Shown here: positions 31,561 through 44,288 of the stretch, one piece after another
Numbering within the stretch: position 1 is the first letter of the stretch
How the letters are laid out: every line of letters begins with the position of its first letter
Source: Rhodocollybia butyracea
Taxonomy: Eukaryota > Basidiomycota > Agaricomycetes > Agaricales > Omphalotaceae
DNA length: 64,000 bases
Assembly (NCBI GenBank): GCA_015501585.1
Contig: JADNRY010000021.1
Location: forward strand, 388,108 to 452,107
Direction: 5' to 3'
The notes under the pieces: generated by a model
The model's database searches: none
What the model was told of the DNA's origin: nothing
The model's input: only the letters and a program-made list of their open reading frames with translations
Made by a program: the position numbers and the translations under genes

Positions 31561-34500
31561 ATGCTCGTCGAGCTCAACAAATCACAATTTCAAACACGTA
31601 TAAGACGCCTATACGCTGCCTGGGAAGTGAGTACTCCTCATTTCCACAAAATTTTAAGTTGTTTTCTTACGCTCTCTTTCTTTTTCGTCGCCGTATTGAA
31701 ACTAGAACGCGAGCTCGAATGAAGATTATAGCTCAATATCGGATGCAGACGCCCTTCTTTTACTTGCTGGAGATCCCGCTGATGAGGACGCGCCCATGAA
31801 AAAGGGAACTGGCTTTCAGGTGTGTAAGTCGAGCGTGCAGGCTACACGTTGACTTATCTATTAACTTGTAGCAATGGCTTTTTGGCTACGAATTTCCCTC
31901 GACATTCCTATTGTTCACCAAGGACAAAATCTGCATATTGTGCTCAGCAAAAAAAGGTGCGTGTTTCTCCAAACATGGACGCGGATTTTATACAGATATT
32001 CGCCTTGTTTTTAGCCAAAATTCTAGCACAGATAGAGGATCCTGTTGATAACGTGCAAGTTGAGATCTTTGCTCAACCCAAGGCCAAAGAGGCATCAAAT
32101 GACGCATTACCGAAATTCTTCGACATATATGCTTCCAGGAAATGTGTGGGGATGCTTACAAAAGAAACGCACATCGGGAAATTAGTCACTGACTGGAACA
32201 AGCTTGACTCAGAGACATCGACCAAACCCGAGATAGTAGATATGTCTCCCGCCCTCTCTGCATTCATGGCGCAAAAGGACGCGGAAGAGTTGGTATGTCC
32301 TGGCATCAGCTGCGTTTTTAAAGGTTTTTAGTTGATTGATTTCACCAGAAAATTATTCAAACAGCGGCGAATCTCACTTCCACCCTATTCCGACATTATG
32401 TCACGCCCAAACTAGAGTCTATCCTGGACAAGGAAAGCAAGATATCCCACGAGGCACTTGCTGCACAGATCGAGTCAAAGCTTGGATCAGGCGAGGGTAA
32501 TAATGCCAAAGGTCCGGACATGAAGACTTGGAGTAAGGGAAAAGGTTTGGAGAAGGTACGTGTTGCTTCTCTTTGTCGAAATGTGAGTGAAATATGTATT
32601 TCATTCTCCTAGGTCGATTGGGAACTCGTGGAATATGCTTATTCACCTATTATCATCTCGCGTTCAACCAAGACTGGATACGACCTTCGTTATACGGCCG
32701 AGTCTTCGCAAGATAATATTGCACATAAAGGTGTTCTCTTAGTTGCCTTGGGTATGCGCTACAAAAGTTACTGCGCAAACGTAGGGAGAACATATATTGT
32801 TGATCCAACACCGGTTCGTAACCTGCTTGACTTTTTGTTCATTCTTAATGAACGTGGTTAAATGTAGGAACAAGAGGCCCAGTTCAACCTTTTGCTGTCT
32901 TTGCAAGTGGAACTACTCGGTTTCGTTGTGGACGGAGTGAGTGCTCGCGATGTATATCAACATGCCTTGTCGTACGTGAAGGAGAAAAGCCCGGAACTAG
33001 AGAAAAACTTTGTAAAGAACGTGGGATTCGGGGTGCGTTTCTCTGCACTGATATATGAAGCTGTTCTAGTCACTGAATTTCTTCCAGACTGGCGTGGAAT
33101 TCCGTGACTCAACGTATCTTTTATCGTCAAAGAATACACATCTTCTACGAGAGAATATGACGCTAAATCTTGGGCTGGGTTTTTCAGATCTGCAGGATAC
33201 AGAAGGATCCAAGTTCGTCAGCCCAACTTCGTCTTGGTCTCATACTTACGTTGTGTCAGATATGCTCTCCAGGTCGTAGATACCATCAGAGTAGGAAAAA
33301 GTGGCTCGACAATACTCACCGACGGCATGAAGTCTTCCAAAGACTTTTTATTCTTCCTAACTCAGGAGTCTGAAGATGAAAAGCCCAAGAAGCCGGAACG
33401 CAAACCTCCTGTAAAACCACGTGCAAATGGCTCTCCTGCTAAGCTCGCTGTTGCGGGAAAAATCCTTCGAAACAATCGCAGAGCCGCCCAAGACGAAGTG
33501 CATCAGACTGCAGCGGCCAGGCTAGCGGAACACCAGCGGGAGTTGCATGTAAAGCTACAGACCGAAGGCTTAGCGAAATATTCGGAAGGAGGCGGGGAAA
33601 AGAGTGGCAAGGAAGGCAAAGGGTGGAAGAAGTTCACAAGTTATAAAGGTGATGGAGCATTACCATCCGAAGTTGACAGGCTGAGGGTAAATATTTTTTC
33701 CCTGAATGTTAGAACAGCGTTGACATTTCTGTAGATTCTCGTCGATCGTAAAGCGCTCTCCGTGATCCTACCCGTTCATGGGTTCGCTGTCCCATTCCAC
33801 ATTAACACTATCAAGAGCGCAGTTAAAAGCGACGAAGGTGATTTCACCTACCTTCGAATCAATTTCCAGACGCCGGGTCAGGTCGCTGGTAAGAAGGAGG
33901 ACACCGTGTGTATTTATCAACATCCTCGTTTACCCCGTTCTAATTCTTCCATATGTAGCCGTTTGAAGATCCTGATGCTACCTTTGTTCGGTCAATCTCA
34001 TATCGCTCAACAGATGGACACCGTTTTGACTCGATCAACAAGCAAATTAATGAGCTGAAAAGGGATGTCAATAAGCGGGAGGCGCAGAAGAAGGAAATGG
34101 CTGATGTTGTTGAGCAAGGATTGCTTGTTGAGCTGAAGGGTAGACGACCAGCGAAAATGCCAGAAGCATTCATTCGTCCTGCTCCAGACGGTAAAAGGCT
34201 TCCAGGTGAAGTCGAAATCCACCAGAACGGTGTTCGATACCAATCTCCAATGGGTCAGAAAGTCGGTGAGTACCTGTCTTGAAATTTCGCTCGACGTTAT
34301 CAACTTAATACGATGTAGATGTGCTGTTCAGCAATATTAAGCATCTTTTCTTTCAGCCTTGCGACCACGAATTACTTGTGATCGTTCATATGCACCTTAG
34401 ATCCCCAATTATTGTTGGCAAGAAGAAAACATTTGTCAGTTGCATTCTTTCGGTTATGTTTTGTATAGCTTACCTCTGTTCCAGGATGTTCAATTTTTCC

Positions 34501-35591
34501 GTGAAGCTACAGATGTTCAATTTGACGAAACAGGAAATAGGAAGCGTAAACACCGATATGGTGATGAAGATGAAATTGAGATGGAGCAGCAAGAGCGGAA
34601 GCGAAGGCAAATCTTAAACAAGGAAATTAAGGCTTTCGCAGAAAAAATCGCTGAAGCCGCTTCCTCTTCTGTAAGTCACATCTCCCTACTTACACACTGC
34701 TTCATCTCATTTGAGATTCTTCAGAATGGAGAAACACTTGAACTTGACATCCCTTTCCGAGAACTGTCTTTCGAAGGTGTTCCCTTCCGGACTTCTGTTC
34801 GACTACAGCCTACGACGGACTGCTTGATTCATCTCACGGACCCTCCATTCTTGGTTGTTACTCTGTCTGAGATCGAGATTGCTTCACTTGAGCGTGTGCA
34901 GTACAGTCTCAAACAATTTGATCTGTGCTTGATTTTCAAAGACTTTACCAAGCCACCATTGCATATCAACTCAATCCAAAGTTCGTCAATGGATGATGTC
35001 AAAAATTGGCTAGAGTGAGTGAATTTTCTTTCTACATCCAGTCGACGTTAATCATGTCCATTTTAAAAAAAAAGTTCTGTGGACATTGCGATGGCTGAAG
35101 GTCCTGTCAACTTGAACTGGGGTCCTATCATGAAGCATATCAATGAATCACCATATGAGTTTTTCCAAGGAGGCGGTTGGACCTTCTTGAGTGGTACAAC
35201 CCAAGGAGCAGAGGTTTGTACTTTTTCTAGCATAAGGATGAAATTAATTACTGATGTCACCTTAATCTCATAGAGTGAAGTATCTGATGCTTCAGATTCA
35301 GAATCAGAGTTTGCAGCTGAATCAGATGAATTGGAGGAAGAGTCCGCTAGCAGTGCTGATGCAAGCGACTTCTCTGATGCTAGTGGTAGTGGGAGTGGAT
35401 CTGACTTTGATGATGGGTCTGGGAGTGACGAAGGTGACGACTGGGATGAACTGGAGCGGAAAGCAGCCAAGTCCGACCTAAAGCGGTCTGAAATCAAGGG
35501 TAGAGGGTCGGATGATGATTCTGATGATAAGCGATCGAAGAAGAAAAAAGCTGTCCCCAAAGCAAATGGGAAGAAAGGCGGCAAGCGTTAG
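31561..35591 (+). CDS. SPT16: FACT complex subunit Spt16
   Basis: Histone chaperone Spt16, which with Pob3/SSRP1 loosens and reassembles nucleosomes during transcription and replication. About 1,030 aa in many exons. The N-terminal aminopeptidase-like fold (catalytically dead in the family) includes [44 protein letters not shown] and [12 protein letters not shown]. The linker has [10 protein letters not shown]. The dimerisation/middle domains carry [81 protein letters not shown] and [16 protein letters not shown], then [13 protein letters not shown] and [10 protein letters not shown]. The C-terminus is an acidic Ser/Asp/Glu tail followed by a Lys-rich end, the H2A-H2B binding region. One short intron at about 33212-33257 has a GTTCGT donor. 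The frame is intact throughout as spliced. Confidence 0.95.
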
Positions 35592-35831
35592 ACGTCGAGG
35601 TGGACATTTGTAGCTGTATCACATTTTTGTATCTAAGTACTTACTGTTATTTCGACCTTACAATTATATTACTGGTTCGTTCCGCAGCGTGTTACTTATA
35701 TATGATTGTTCAAAAGATTAAAGCGCAGGGGTGCGCAGCTCATGATCGCAGCGTGGGCGCGCGCTAAGCGCTGACTTGACTACAATTTATACTGTCAGTG
35801 TCGTTCTGTTATTTCTCTAGTCATCTCCACT
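35592..35831. other. Short intergenic spacer
   Basis: Spt16 3' end and promoter of the next gene; no other feature seen. Confidence 0.5.
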
Positions 35832-37122
35832 ATGATTCTAGACGAAAAACTCCTGCTTGTCCCACCACCTCCATACTGTTCACCGCGACTAGGCCATTTG
35901 TTTGCCAACCCTGAAACAGAGGGGGACACAGCGAGTATCATTACAATTGGGAGCAACAACCCCTACGCCGCTTATCTGTCTGCCCGACCACCAACGAATT
36001 GCAGACCGTCGTTTTCTTCTTTGCCATCGCATTTGCTACTGCAAATAGTTTATAATACCATCCCCCAATCGGACGGTCAATTTGAAAGAAAAACAGTTCT
36101 ACAACGTCAAACGCTTTACTGGCTAGAGACATCACTGAGACTCGTTAGCCATGCGCTTTACATATGTAAGTTGATAATTTCCATCTTTTATCAATATCTA
36201 ATAATTATTGTCTTGTTCAGCTTGCATGAATATTCTAAGGTCCACTTACTTGCCATCATATGACTCTCTTGTCAGGCCTCCGTATTCCTCAGATCCATTT
36301 CCTTCCTCAGGCTCCAACTCAGCTCCATCTTACCGACCCTTGAATTCTCCATACGGTTCATCAAGTAGCTTCTTTCCACTGCATCGCGAGCTTCGAACTC
36401 TGGACCTATTTATTGCAGTCCTAGCACATGAAGAGCTACTTTATGATACATCGTCCTTGCATCTCTCGAGACACGAAGCTTATAAGGATATCTTTGATCT
36501 TCTGCAACCTCGAAGTAGGCTAGAGGATCTTGTAGCCAAATTGGGCTCAAAGGCCGGTCTAATATCTCTTGGAGATGAAAGCACTGTGCCGAGTACTCCT
36601 ACCACCCCTCAGACACTATTAGAGGACAAGTCCGAGAAGGAAAACAATCCATACGCTACCATCATTGACAGTGCTAGCTTGACTTCATCACCCCAAGCTT
36701 CGACGTCCACCCTTCCTCCGCCTCTCAAAAAATCGAAATCCGCATTTTCTATATTTTCTACATTTTCCAAAGGAAAGGGCAAAGCATCTGCTGTTGCTCT
36801 GCAGAAGGCTCCCCGGAGGGAAGCTACACTCTCTCCCATTCCTTTCGAATCTTTATCCATAAGTTTCTCAACGAGAAAAATTGGCCTTGCCTATGCTCCG
36901 ATAACACCGTCTGCGAGATCTAAGAGCTCTTTGACCGTTACTGGGTCTTCTCCCGCTTATGGAGGTAGTACTTATGGAGCTTTGGGAGTGTCGCATAATT
37001 CACGAGGACGGAAAAGAACGATACTCGAAATTTCAAGGCAGAGAGACGAGGCGCTAGAGTGTTCGGCAGAGAAACTGATAAAAGAACTAAGAGACTGGAT
37101 GATTGAAAATCCACAACTCTAG
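35832..37122 (+). CDS. Uncharacterised fungal protein, paralogue of 44692-45878
   Basis: Two exons (35832-36165 and 36221-37122; 55-nt intron). About 410 aa. The N-terminus MILDEKLLLVPPPPY is followed by a Pro/Gly-variable stretch, then an F-box-like helix pair FSSLPSHLLLQIVYNTIP, LYWLETSLRLV, CMNILRSTYLPSYDSLVRPP, RELRTLDLFIAVLAHEELL, HEAYKDIFDLLQPRSRLEDL, a disordered Ser/Pro region, and a C-terminal domain with PFESLSISFSTRKIGLAY, YGGSTYGALGVS and a helix RQRDEALECSAEKLI. All these blocks recur in the same order in the gene at 44692. The F-box resemblance is weak and only a suggestion; the function is unknown. The intron position is conserved between the paralogues. Confidence 0.85.
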
Positions 37123-37359
37123 GATCTATACTTTATTGTTATTGTAAACACGAACAGCTGTACCATCTTTTATTTGTTAGTAGCTCGCTTAGGGATGTAA
37201 TTGACGCATAGCTGTATACTGTAATCAAAAGTTGGTGCAAGCGATAAGGAGTGATTGGGAGTTGAACGAGGTGGGCAGAGGACGATTCGTGTGAGTCGGC
37301 GGCAGACTGTTACTCACGCTTTGACCTTTGCTTCCTTCCACTCAATTTTTATCTTATCT
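37123..37359. other. Short intergenic spacer
   Basis: No feature beyond the 3' end of one gene and the promoter of Rpc82. Confidence 0.5.
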
Positions 37360-39334
37360 ATGGCTGACTTGCATACAACAAATCTCTGCGTCGAAATAAT
37401 CTCAACGCATTTTGGATCACTAACTGCAAAAGTTGCTCAAATCTTGCTTAATCGTGGTCGTTTAACCGTTCCACAACTTGTCCGATTCACCAGCTTGAAG
37501 CCTCGAATTGTCCGCAATATACTTCTTATTCTCATACAGCAGAATATCGTTTGGCATGCGAAGTCAGAGACAGACGGCAGCGGCGATGAAATACTAGAAC
37601 TCAACGCAGATGAATGTTTGATGAGGCTGCGTTTTGGAACTTTCGTGTATCAGGCAGAGGAATTGTTCGGGGTAGCGGTATGTGAGTTATTCCACTGTCG
37701 CGTGTAATTGTACAATAATTGCGACTGTAGGGTGGCGAAATCGTCCAGCTTATTCTCGACCACGGAAAATTAACGCCGCCTCAAATACTACAACGGCTGA
37801 ATCCCAACGAAGGCAAATCGCCTATAGTATACTCACAAGCACTACACAAACTCGTCACCTTGCGTTATTTGAAGCCTTCCACTGTATCATCGCATATATC
37901 ACCACGAGATAAGCGTATGCAATACGAAGCCGAAGAAAAGGCAAAGATTTCAGGCTTCCCGACCTCGAAACAGCTCAGAGAGGCCAAAGAAATCGCTGAT
38001 GGACGCTTAAAAGTAGAGGCAGAAGAGGCAGAAAAAATCGGTCTGGTGAGACTGAACTTTCGTCCGCTTCCCTTTCTAATCGAAGATCAGAAAAGAAAGG
38101 CAAAAACGCAGTTGCCTTTGACCAAGAAGGTATTTGTTATCGCGTCACGATGCTTGTTCATTAACCTTCCTACAGCGAAAAACAACCTCCGCCGCGGAGG
38201 AGGAAGATATGGTTGTCGATGTATGACTTTACACCTTCACCCAAGTTTTTGAGTTGACGATAGACCAGGAAAGTGTCCACTTTCGTGTCAACTTTGATAA
38301 ATTCAACATACACAGTAGAAACGCCGTACGTCTATCTCCTTGAACTTGGAAGGATGCAGCTCATCTACTGCAGTTGATCGAAAAGACCGTTCAAGAACGC
38401 TACAACGCTGGCGCTGCCCTCGTCATGCGGGCCATCCTCAATATAACAGAAGGTTCTCAAACCAGCGTTACTGATGTTCGTTCAGAGCCTATATCAATAT
38501 CAAACATTGTCCTTCACTTGTCTTCAGAAGAAGACGAGGAGACGCTTATCTCTGGCTTGATTCAACCCTCATCGAGATTGATGTCCTCAGGAACTTGTAT
38601 CAAGGAGTATTTGGGATTACTTTCAAATGCAGACAATCCCACTCCAGCGGGACGGGCTGGTGCATTCTTGGAATTGAGTTCCAAAGGAGGCGGGGGCGGA
38701 GGGGGAAAGGTTCTGGTGTTGTTTGATATCATTGCACGGAGGTTAAGACGGCAGGTTCTAGAGAGTGTTGCTCGAGAGAGGCATGGTGCGGAAGGAGTAA
38801 GGGTTTTACGGCTGTTGATGGATACAGGAAAGTTGGACGAGAAACAGGTGTGTATTTCGATGTTAACGTTTCTACTCTAAACAAAATGCATAGATCTCGA
38901 AAATGGCTATGATGCCTCAGAAGGACGTCCGACCTCTGCTTGCAGGCCTATCCGCTTCTTCTCTCGTTAGTACCGTCGAGGTTCCCCGATCCGCAGATCG
39001 CAATCCGACTCGAACTATCTACCTATGGCAGGTAGACGTGCCAAAGGCCTTTTCGCACATTCTCAACGTCCTTTATAAAACGCTTTACAACATCTCTGCT
39101 AGACGGCGGGCACAGGTCGATAATGATCTCCATCTGGTGGGTGTCCTAGAAAAATGCGAGCGGAGTGACGTGAGTGAGGACGTGGAAGGGCTACTTACTC
39201 CACATGAGAATGAGCGACTTAAGGTTTGGAAGGAAGAGGAGGAAAAACTGGGTATATTAGAGAGAAGAGTCGAGGAGAGTCTGTTCATCGTCAGGGAATT
39301 GGGAAGGGCAGCGAGTTCGGCGGAAGATGACTAA
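37360..39334 (+). CDS. RPC82: RNA polymerase III subunit RPC3/Rpc82
   Basis: Pol III-specific subunit of the RPC82-RPC34-RPC31 initiation subcomplex, built of tandem winged helices. The start MADLHTTNLCVEIISTHFG opens the first winged helix (ILLNRGRLTVPQLVRFT, PRIVRNILLILIQQNIVW). After an intron, GGEIVQLILDHGKLTPPQIL and HKLVTLRYLKPS form the next. Later blocks are VHFRVNFDKFN, LLQLIEKTVQERY with NAGAALVMRAIL, SSGTCIKEYLGLL, LFDIIARRLRRQVLESVA, RVLRLLMDTGKLDEKQISK, PQKDVRPLLAGLSASSLVST and a C-terminal coiled coil (RLKVWKEEEEKLGILERRVE). About 570 aa, normal for fungal Rpc82. A poly-Gly stretch near KGGGGGGGK is species-specific. The gene lies between the two paralogues described at 35832 and 44692. 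Confidence 0.92.
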
Positions 39335-39776
39335 AAATAGGAATGCACCTCTGAACAATAAAATACTTACCCCAGTTTTATGGTGGTGCATAAAGTTCGA
39401 ACATTCCTAAAGATATTCTCGAACGCAGCCCAACCTGAGTCCAACGCTCAACATATTCAGCGCTTAATAATCTCGCTGGCTTGGTCAGATTATCTTTTCC
39501 CACACAGTCATTGATGGTACCTGGATAAACAGTTCCATCAAATTCCAGAATGGTCGGACTCAGCTAAGAGCTGACTTTACTTAGGACTGGCCTCTGTCTG
39601 AGATGTTGTTGGTGAATAGCTACTAGCGGCTAGCGTCTATGCCCAGGGCCTGCAGGAACGCTGACTTTTTTCTTCCTTCCGCGGTTGCCGTTCATCATGC
39701 CTTTTGGGAGGATGCCAAATCAGGTCAATATTTAACAGGCTTATGTCGCGACCGGTATAAAAACAGATGGCACAGC
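39335..39776. other. Intergenic, nothing recognised
   Basis: No gene seen. It holds the terminator side of Rpc82 and presumably the promoter of the RTA1-like gene; the 5' end of that gene is uncertain and may begin inside this stretch. Confidence 0.4.
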
Positions 39777-41288
39777 ATGATCGTGATCTATCCCTCCTTT
39801 ACCACCATGGGTGTGTCTCTGGCTCAGGCCTTGGCTTTTTTGTGTCCACTTATCTCATTTAGTAGATTCCAGTGTCGCGGTTCAGGTAGTTCACCATATC
39901 CAGAGCTTTTATGGTTATGTGCCCACTCGTTGGATTTGCATATTATTTATTGTGCTATACGCTTTGAGCACTGGTATGGAATAGTAAAGACGTGTTCTTA
40001 TCGAACTCATGTTCTTTGGCCTAGTAATTCATTTCGGCCAAGCGTGCTGGTATCGATTCTGGTGGATGATCCCCACCGCGTGTTTCTGTGGTATACTGGA
40101 GGTATTAGGTTGGAGCGCAAGACTATGGTCTACTCACTCACCAGGGCTGGCTGAACCGTACGAAAATAATGAACTCGTCTTTATTCCGATACTTACATCG
40201 CGTGCTTTGCAGATACGAAATGCAGTACGTCCACGTTTCTAGTTCATCAACCTCCAACCTCATGCTTACACTGTCTTTGCACTGCTCAGACTCACTTGCA
40301 CTATTCTGGGACCAACGCCTCTCATTGCTGCAACGTTTGTAATATTGGGACAAATCATCGAAAGACTGGGTACATCATACAGCCGACTGAGTCCCAGGAT
40401 GTGTGAGCATATGCAATCTGATGTATCCATACGTTGCCGTTGATAATCGAATGTTCAGATACCATTTTCTTCTGTACCGCTGTAAGTGGTTACTAGCTGC
40501 CACTGAGGCTATATTTAACCAATGCTTTGATAGGATGTGATTTCCCTCGTTGTTCAAGCTGTCGGAGGGGCAAAGGCTGCTGGGGCCGTAGCAACACACA
40601 CTAGCGCAGTCATGGTGAATAGCTAGCTTGTCTCGTCTTTTCATCCGTGATGCTCATACATAGTTGCCCACAGGGAGGAAATATCATGCGTCAGTATGCT
40701 ACGCTAATCATTGCTCTAATCACCTGACAAAATAACAGTTGGCGGTATCGTTTTTCAGCTTAGTATGTGTTCAGACAACTCTATGACTCAGATCTTTCTG
40801 AACACGAAGTTGTAGCTGTGATCAGTGTGTATGCAATCTGCGGTACGGAATTTTTCATAAGGTATTATCGCGACCAGCCTATCCGCGACCCCGGGACACT
40901 GCACGAAGGATTTGTTCGACGAGGTGTTTTGACTAGGAGGTTGAAGCTTCAGGCTTTTGCTTTGGTTCTGATGACTACATGCCTGTGGATTCGGTTAGTT
41001 GTTCCTTCAAGTCTGGTGTGTGTTACTGATGATTTTCCAGATCGGTATACCGAACGATAGAGCTTGCAGATGGTTGGACGGGAAGAATCATCACCACCCA
41101 AGTTTATTTCGGTGTGTATATGTCTTGCTAGTGCTTTTGATAGACTTGGCTTACAGTCGGTGTCACCTCCAGATGTGTTAGACGGGGGCATGGTGACACT
41201 TGCTATCTTTACATTGAACTTTGTTCATCCCGCCCTTCTTGGTCAACTTGATACGAAGGCCGACAGCGCAGAAAAAGCATCTTTGTAA
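39777..41288 (+). CDS. RTA1-like seven-span membrane protein
   Basis: RTA1/RTM1/RSB1 family, fungal membrane proteins linked to lipid translocation and resistance to membrane-active compounds. The blocks, spread over about nine exons, are FYGYVPTRWICILFIVLYAL, then HFGQACWYRFWWMIPTACF with CGILEVLGWSARLWS, TCTILGPTPLIAATFVILGQ and IIERLGTSYSRLSPRM, TADVISLVVQAVGGAKAAG, AGAVATHTSAVMGGNIMLGG and IVFQL, RRGVLTRRLKLQAFALVL, YRTIELADGWTGRI and DVLDGGMVTLAIFTLNFVHP. One exon near 40214-40225 is only about 12 nt. The start codon is uncertain: an ATG at 39777 and another at 39807 are candidates, and an unrecognised first intron is likely. The stop is at 41286-41288. Confidence 0.8.
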
Positions 41289-41494
41289 CCACGTAGACAA
41301 TTCCTTACTTTTCCCCATGTAATTATTTAGATAGGTAGAGAACAAGTTTGGTCCAGACTCCAGACTGACATACGGAATTGATCAGAAGAAAGAATATGAT
41401 AGGCCGAGCCGATGTCCGACTGCTGCCGAAGTTCACAAACCACTATCTAACGCCGACCAGTAGAAAACAATTGCTCTTCCTCCCAAAATTCTCG

Positions 41495-42192
41495 ATGCAA
41501 GCAGCCTTCCGTCTGGCACGCCATAGCGCATCTTTGCGCGCATCGACTTCCATTCGTTGTTTGGCTACGACTGCCAATCCTGCGCACGTCGCCAGCGCTC
41601 CAGCTACCTCAGCCTCATCTTCGACCGCAAAGCCTTCTATCATTCCTCTTTCCAATGTCGAGGCGCAGTGGGAAAAAATGAGTACTGAAGAAAAGGCCAC
41701 GGTGTACGAACAATTGGAGGAAGCCATGAAGAAAGACTGGAAATTACTTTCGATAGACGAAAAGAAAGCTGGTAAGTTTACCCTACCGTTTCTTTGTTTT
41801 TCTAAGTTGAATTTCAGCATACTACGTGGCTTTCGGTCCTCATGGCCCTCGTGCACCTGTGAGCAAACCCGGTGACAACTTTAAGGTATTTGCTGGCACG
41901 CTCGCTCTCATGGGCGTTGCTGGTATTCTGTTCTACGCCATCCGTCTCGCATGTGTGTATCAATTTAGCTTCTTGTTGGTATTATTTTTTAATCTGTCTA
42001 CTAGCTCCGCCTCCTCCAAGGACTATCAACAAGGAATGGGAAGAGGCTGCTAACCAACGGGCTTTGGAGCAGAAGATGAACCCTATTACAGGTACGTACT
42101 CTTCTAGTTTTTCAGCTCACTTTCCTTACTTGGATTTTTTAGGTATCGCGTCGGAAGGCTACTCTGGCAAAGGGTTTGTTACACACAAGTAG
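41495..42192 (+). CDS. COX5: Cytochrome c oxidase subunit IV/5, mitochondrial
   Basis: Nuclear-encoded complex IV subunit (mammalian COX4, yeast Cox5a/b). The start at 41495 gives MQAAFRLARHSASLRASTS, a basic, Arg/Ser-rich mitochondrial presequence; an in-frame ATG at 41378 would precede it with an unlikely extension. The matrix part contains PLSNVEAQWEKMSTEEKATV and DWKLLSIDEKKA; after an intron come YYVAFGPHGPRAP and a single span (LALMGVAGILFYAIRL); then TINKEWEEAANQRALEQKMN, NPITGIASEGYSGKGF and the C-terminus VTHK. Three short introns. About 170 aa, normal for the family. Confidence 0.92.
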
Positions 42193-43185
42193 AGTTAAGA
42201 CCTGTTAGAAATCGAAACCTTGCATTCATTCCTCCAAAACCAACTCCCTGAACGTGCACGCTATCAACACTTTTTATTCCTTTTTTATGTCGCTTGCAAT
42301 TCAAGGTTCTGAAATCCAGAAAAATGGCGATTTTTTGGTTACCAATGACTGCGTATGAACGCACTGTCTGGAGCATTATTTTATTTTATCATGGACTACT
42401 AATAACCAGCGGGACTGATCTTTCTATGGTCTGGAACGTTTACCTGATCTTGTTATGACACAGTTTGCGGTCGCCTGGGCACAAATTGTCCTTTCAAGAC
42501 AGGCTCCTGGTTACAACGCCGAAAAATCGCCAACCATTATTGGTTAAGCTCTGTCCGAGATATACGATGATGAAGCGACTCGGAGTCTATCACATCGCTT
42601 GCTAGTGTGACTCTTTCAGAGTCACCGTCGACCGATGTCCAGCCGTGTGTCAAGTAGGTCAGGGTCATAGTAAGTGTATTGGCTCACTTTGCCGCTGCGT
42701 CGACGCGTCAATAAGTAAGAGTACTGTCAGTGTCTGAGGAGAGATAGACTTCACTTGAAGGAGCACCTATGATAATCCCAGTACCTTGTCCGGCTTGTAA
42801 AAGTCTGATTTTTGGCTTGATGCTCTCTTGTACAACTTCTTTGCCTCGTGGCTTCGTGTGCTGTAAACTGTCTTCGCTGCGTCGGCTGCTGTGGGGAGAA
42901 AAAGGGAAGAACCAAATTAGCGAATCACATTCGTGGGAAGGTTGACTCATCGACAGTATTACGAGACTGAAATTAAGAACAGGATTATTTCTCCCCTTAC
43001 TTTCCTCTCAACCATCACCCCGGGATTCTTGCTCGTTACTTGTACGTCGCGCTGGCCTTGTGCTGAGCTTTTTCCACTACTCCAGACACTAACTACGCAA
43101 TTTTCATCGATCTATCTCGATTTTGCCTTTATCAACAGGACTCGGCTAACCTTCAAAAGATCAAAATTTTGTGCTCAAAACGATA
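42193..43185. other. Intergenic, about 1 kb, nothing recognised
   Basis: No gene seen on either strand. The minus-strand open stretch at 42708-42950 has no family signal. The last part is the promoter and 5' UTR of the CCHC zinc-finger gene. Confidence 0.5.
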
Positions 43186-44288
43186 ATGTCTGGAAGTCGT
43201 GGATGTTTCAACTGTGGAGGATGTGCGTTATCGGCGTGTTTTTCTTTTTTCCCTAAAAATCATCTGTCCTTGCCTGTACCGGTTTACACATCGTCTGGCA
43301 CCTTTTTTCTGATCGCTCCCGTATACGGTACTGACGATACAACGGTTTCCTCCTTTTGCAATATGTATTTTTTCGCAAATCGCAATAAAACGATTTGGAT
43401 GCTCTGTTGTCTACAGTCGGTCACCAGGCCGCGTCCTGCCCCAAAGCCGGTACTCCAACTTGGTAATTATCTTTTTGCATACCCCCCCCCCACCATCTTG
43501 TTGCCGTATACACTGGAGTTGATTGCTTGAATTGATTTAGTTACAACTGTGAGTGGCGGCTCTTCTATGCGCCCACTTGTACGTCCAAGCTCAACTCATT
43601 TCTCAGGTGGAGGTGAAGGACATGTTTCTCGCGACTGTACCCAAGAGGCAAAAGCAAAATCGTGCTACAAATGCGGCCAGGAGGGCCATATTGTATGTGA
43701 TGGTTTTGATACTACAAGCTGGTATCTTGCTGATGAATGACAGTCTCGGGACTGCCCTGAAAATACTACCAGCAGCGGAGGAGGAGGAGGAGGAGGAGGG
43801 GGCGGATACAGCTCTGGATCTGAATGCTACCGCTGTGGTAAAACTGGTCACATCGCGCGCGCTTGCCCTGATAATGTAGGAGGAGGTGGAGGAGGAGGCG
43901 GAAGCTACGGTGGCGGGTTCTCCCAAAAGACTTGGTGCATATTTTTCCTTCTCAAACCTTATCAATTTTATCAATCGTCTCTCTTTTCAAGCTACACTTG
44001 TGGTGGTGTCGGACATATGTCCCGAGACTGTGTTCAGGGCTCTAAATGTTACAACTGCAATGACTTTGTGAGTTTCTTTTTTCAGACTTGCTTGATCTAT
44101 CGTCGACTTAAATGGACACTTACAGGGACACATCTCTCGCGATTGCCCTCAGCCCCAGAAGAAGGCTTGCTATAACTGTGGTTCTGAAGGGTACTTTCAT
44201 TTTCCTGTGGTCATCTCTCATCGACTAACTCTTCAACAGCCATATTTCCAGAGATTGTCCCGGAACTGAGGATGCTGCTGCTACTTGA
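43186..44288 (+). CDS. GIS2: CCHC zinc-knuckle nucleic-acid-binding protein (GIS2/Byr3/CNBP family)
   Basis: Small protein made almost wholly of CCHC knuckles that bind single-stranded DNA or G-rich mRNA and act in translation and stress granules. The knuckles seen across 6-7 exons: CFNCGG...GHQAASC (split by an intron), CYNCGGEGHVSRDC, CYKCGQEGHISRDC, CYRCGKTGHIARAC, CYTCGGVGHMSRDC, CYNCNDFGHISRDC and CYNCGSEGHISRDC, seven in all, then a short tail EDAAAT. Two Gly-rich linkers flank the fourth knuckle; the first is coded by a GGA repeat at about 43778-43803. Splice signals at about 43546-43554 (AACT then GTGAGT) restore CYNCGG. The first exon is 36-37 nt. Seven knuckles equals yeast Gis2. 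Confidence 0.88.

Noticed and set aside
31131..31580. Minus-strand 149-codon open frame
   Set aside because: Antisense to the end of the metallophosphoesterase gene; no family signal.
33180..33260. A frame break in Spt16 after [12 protein letters not shown]
   Set aside because: An intron with GTTCGT donor and TGTCAG acceptor joins to YALQVVDT in frame.
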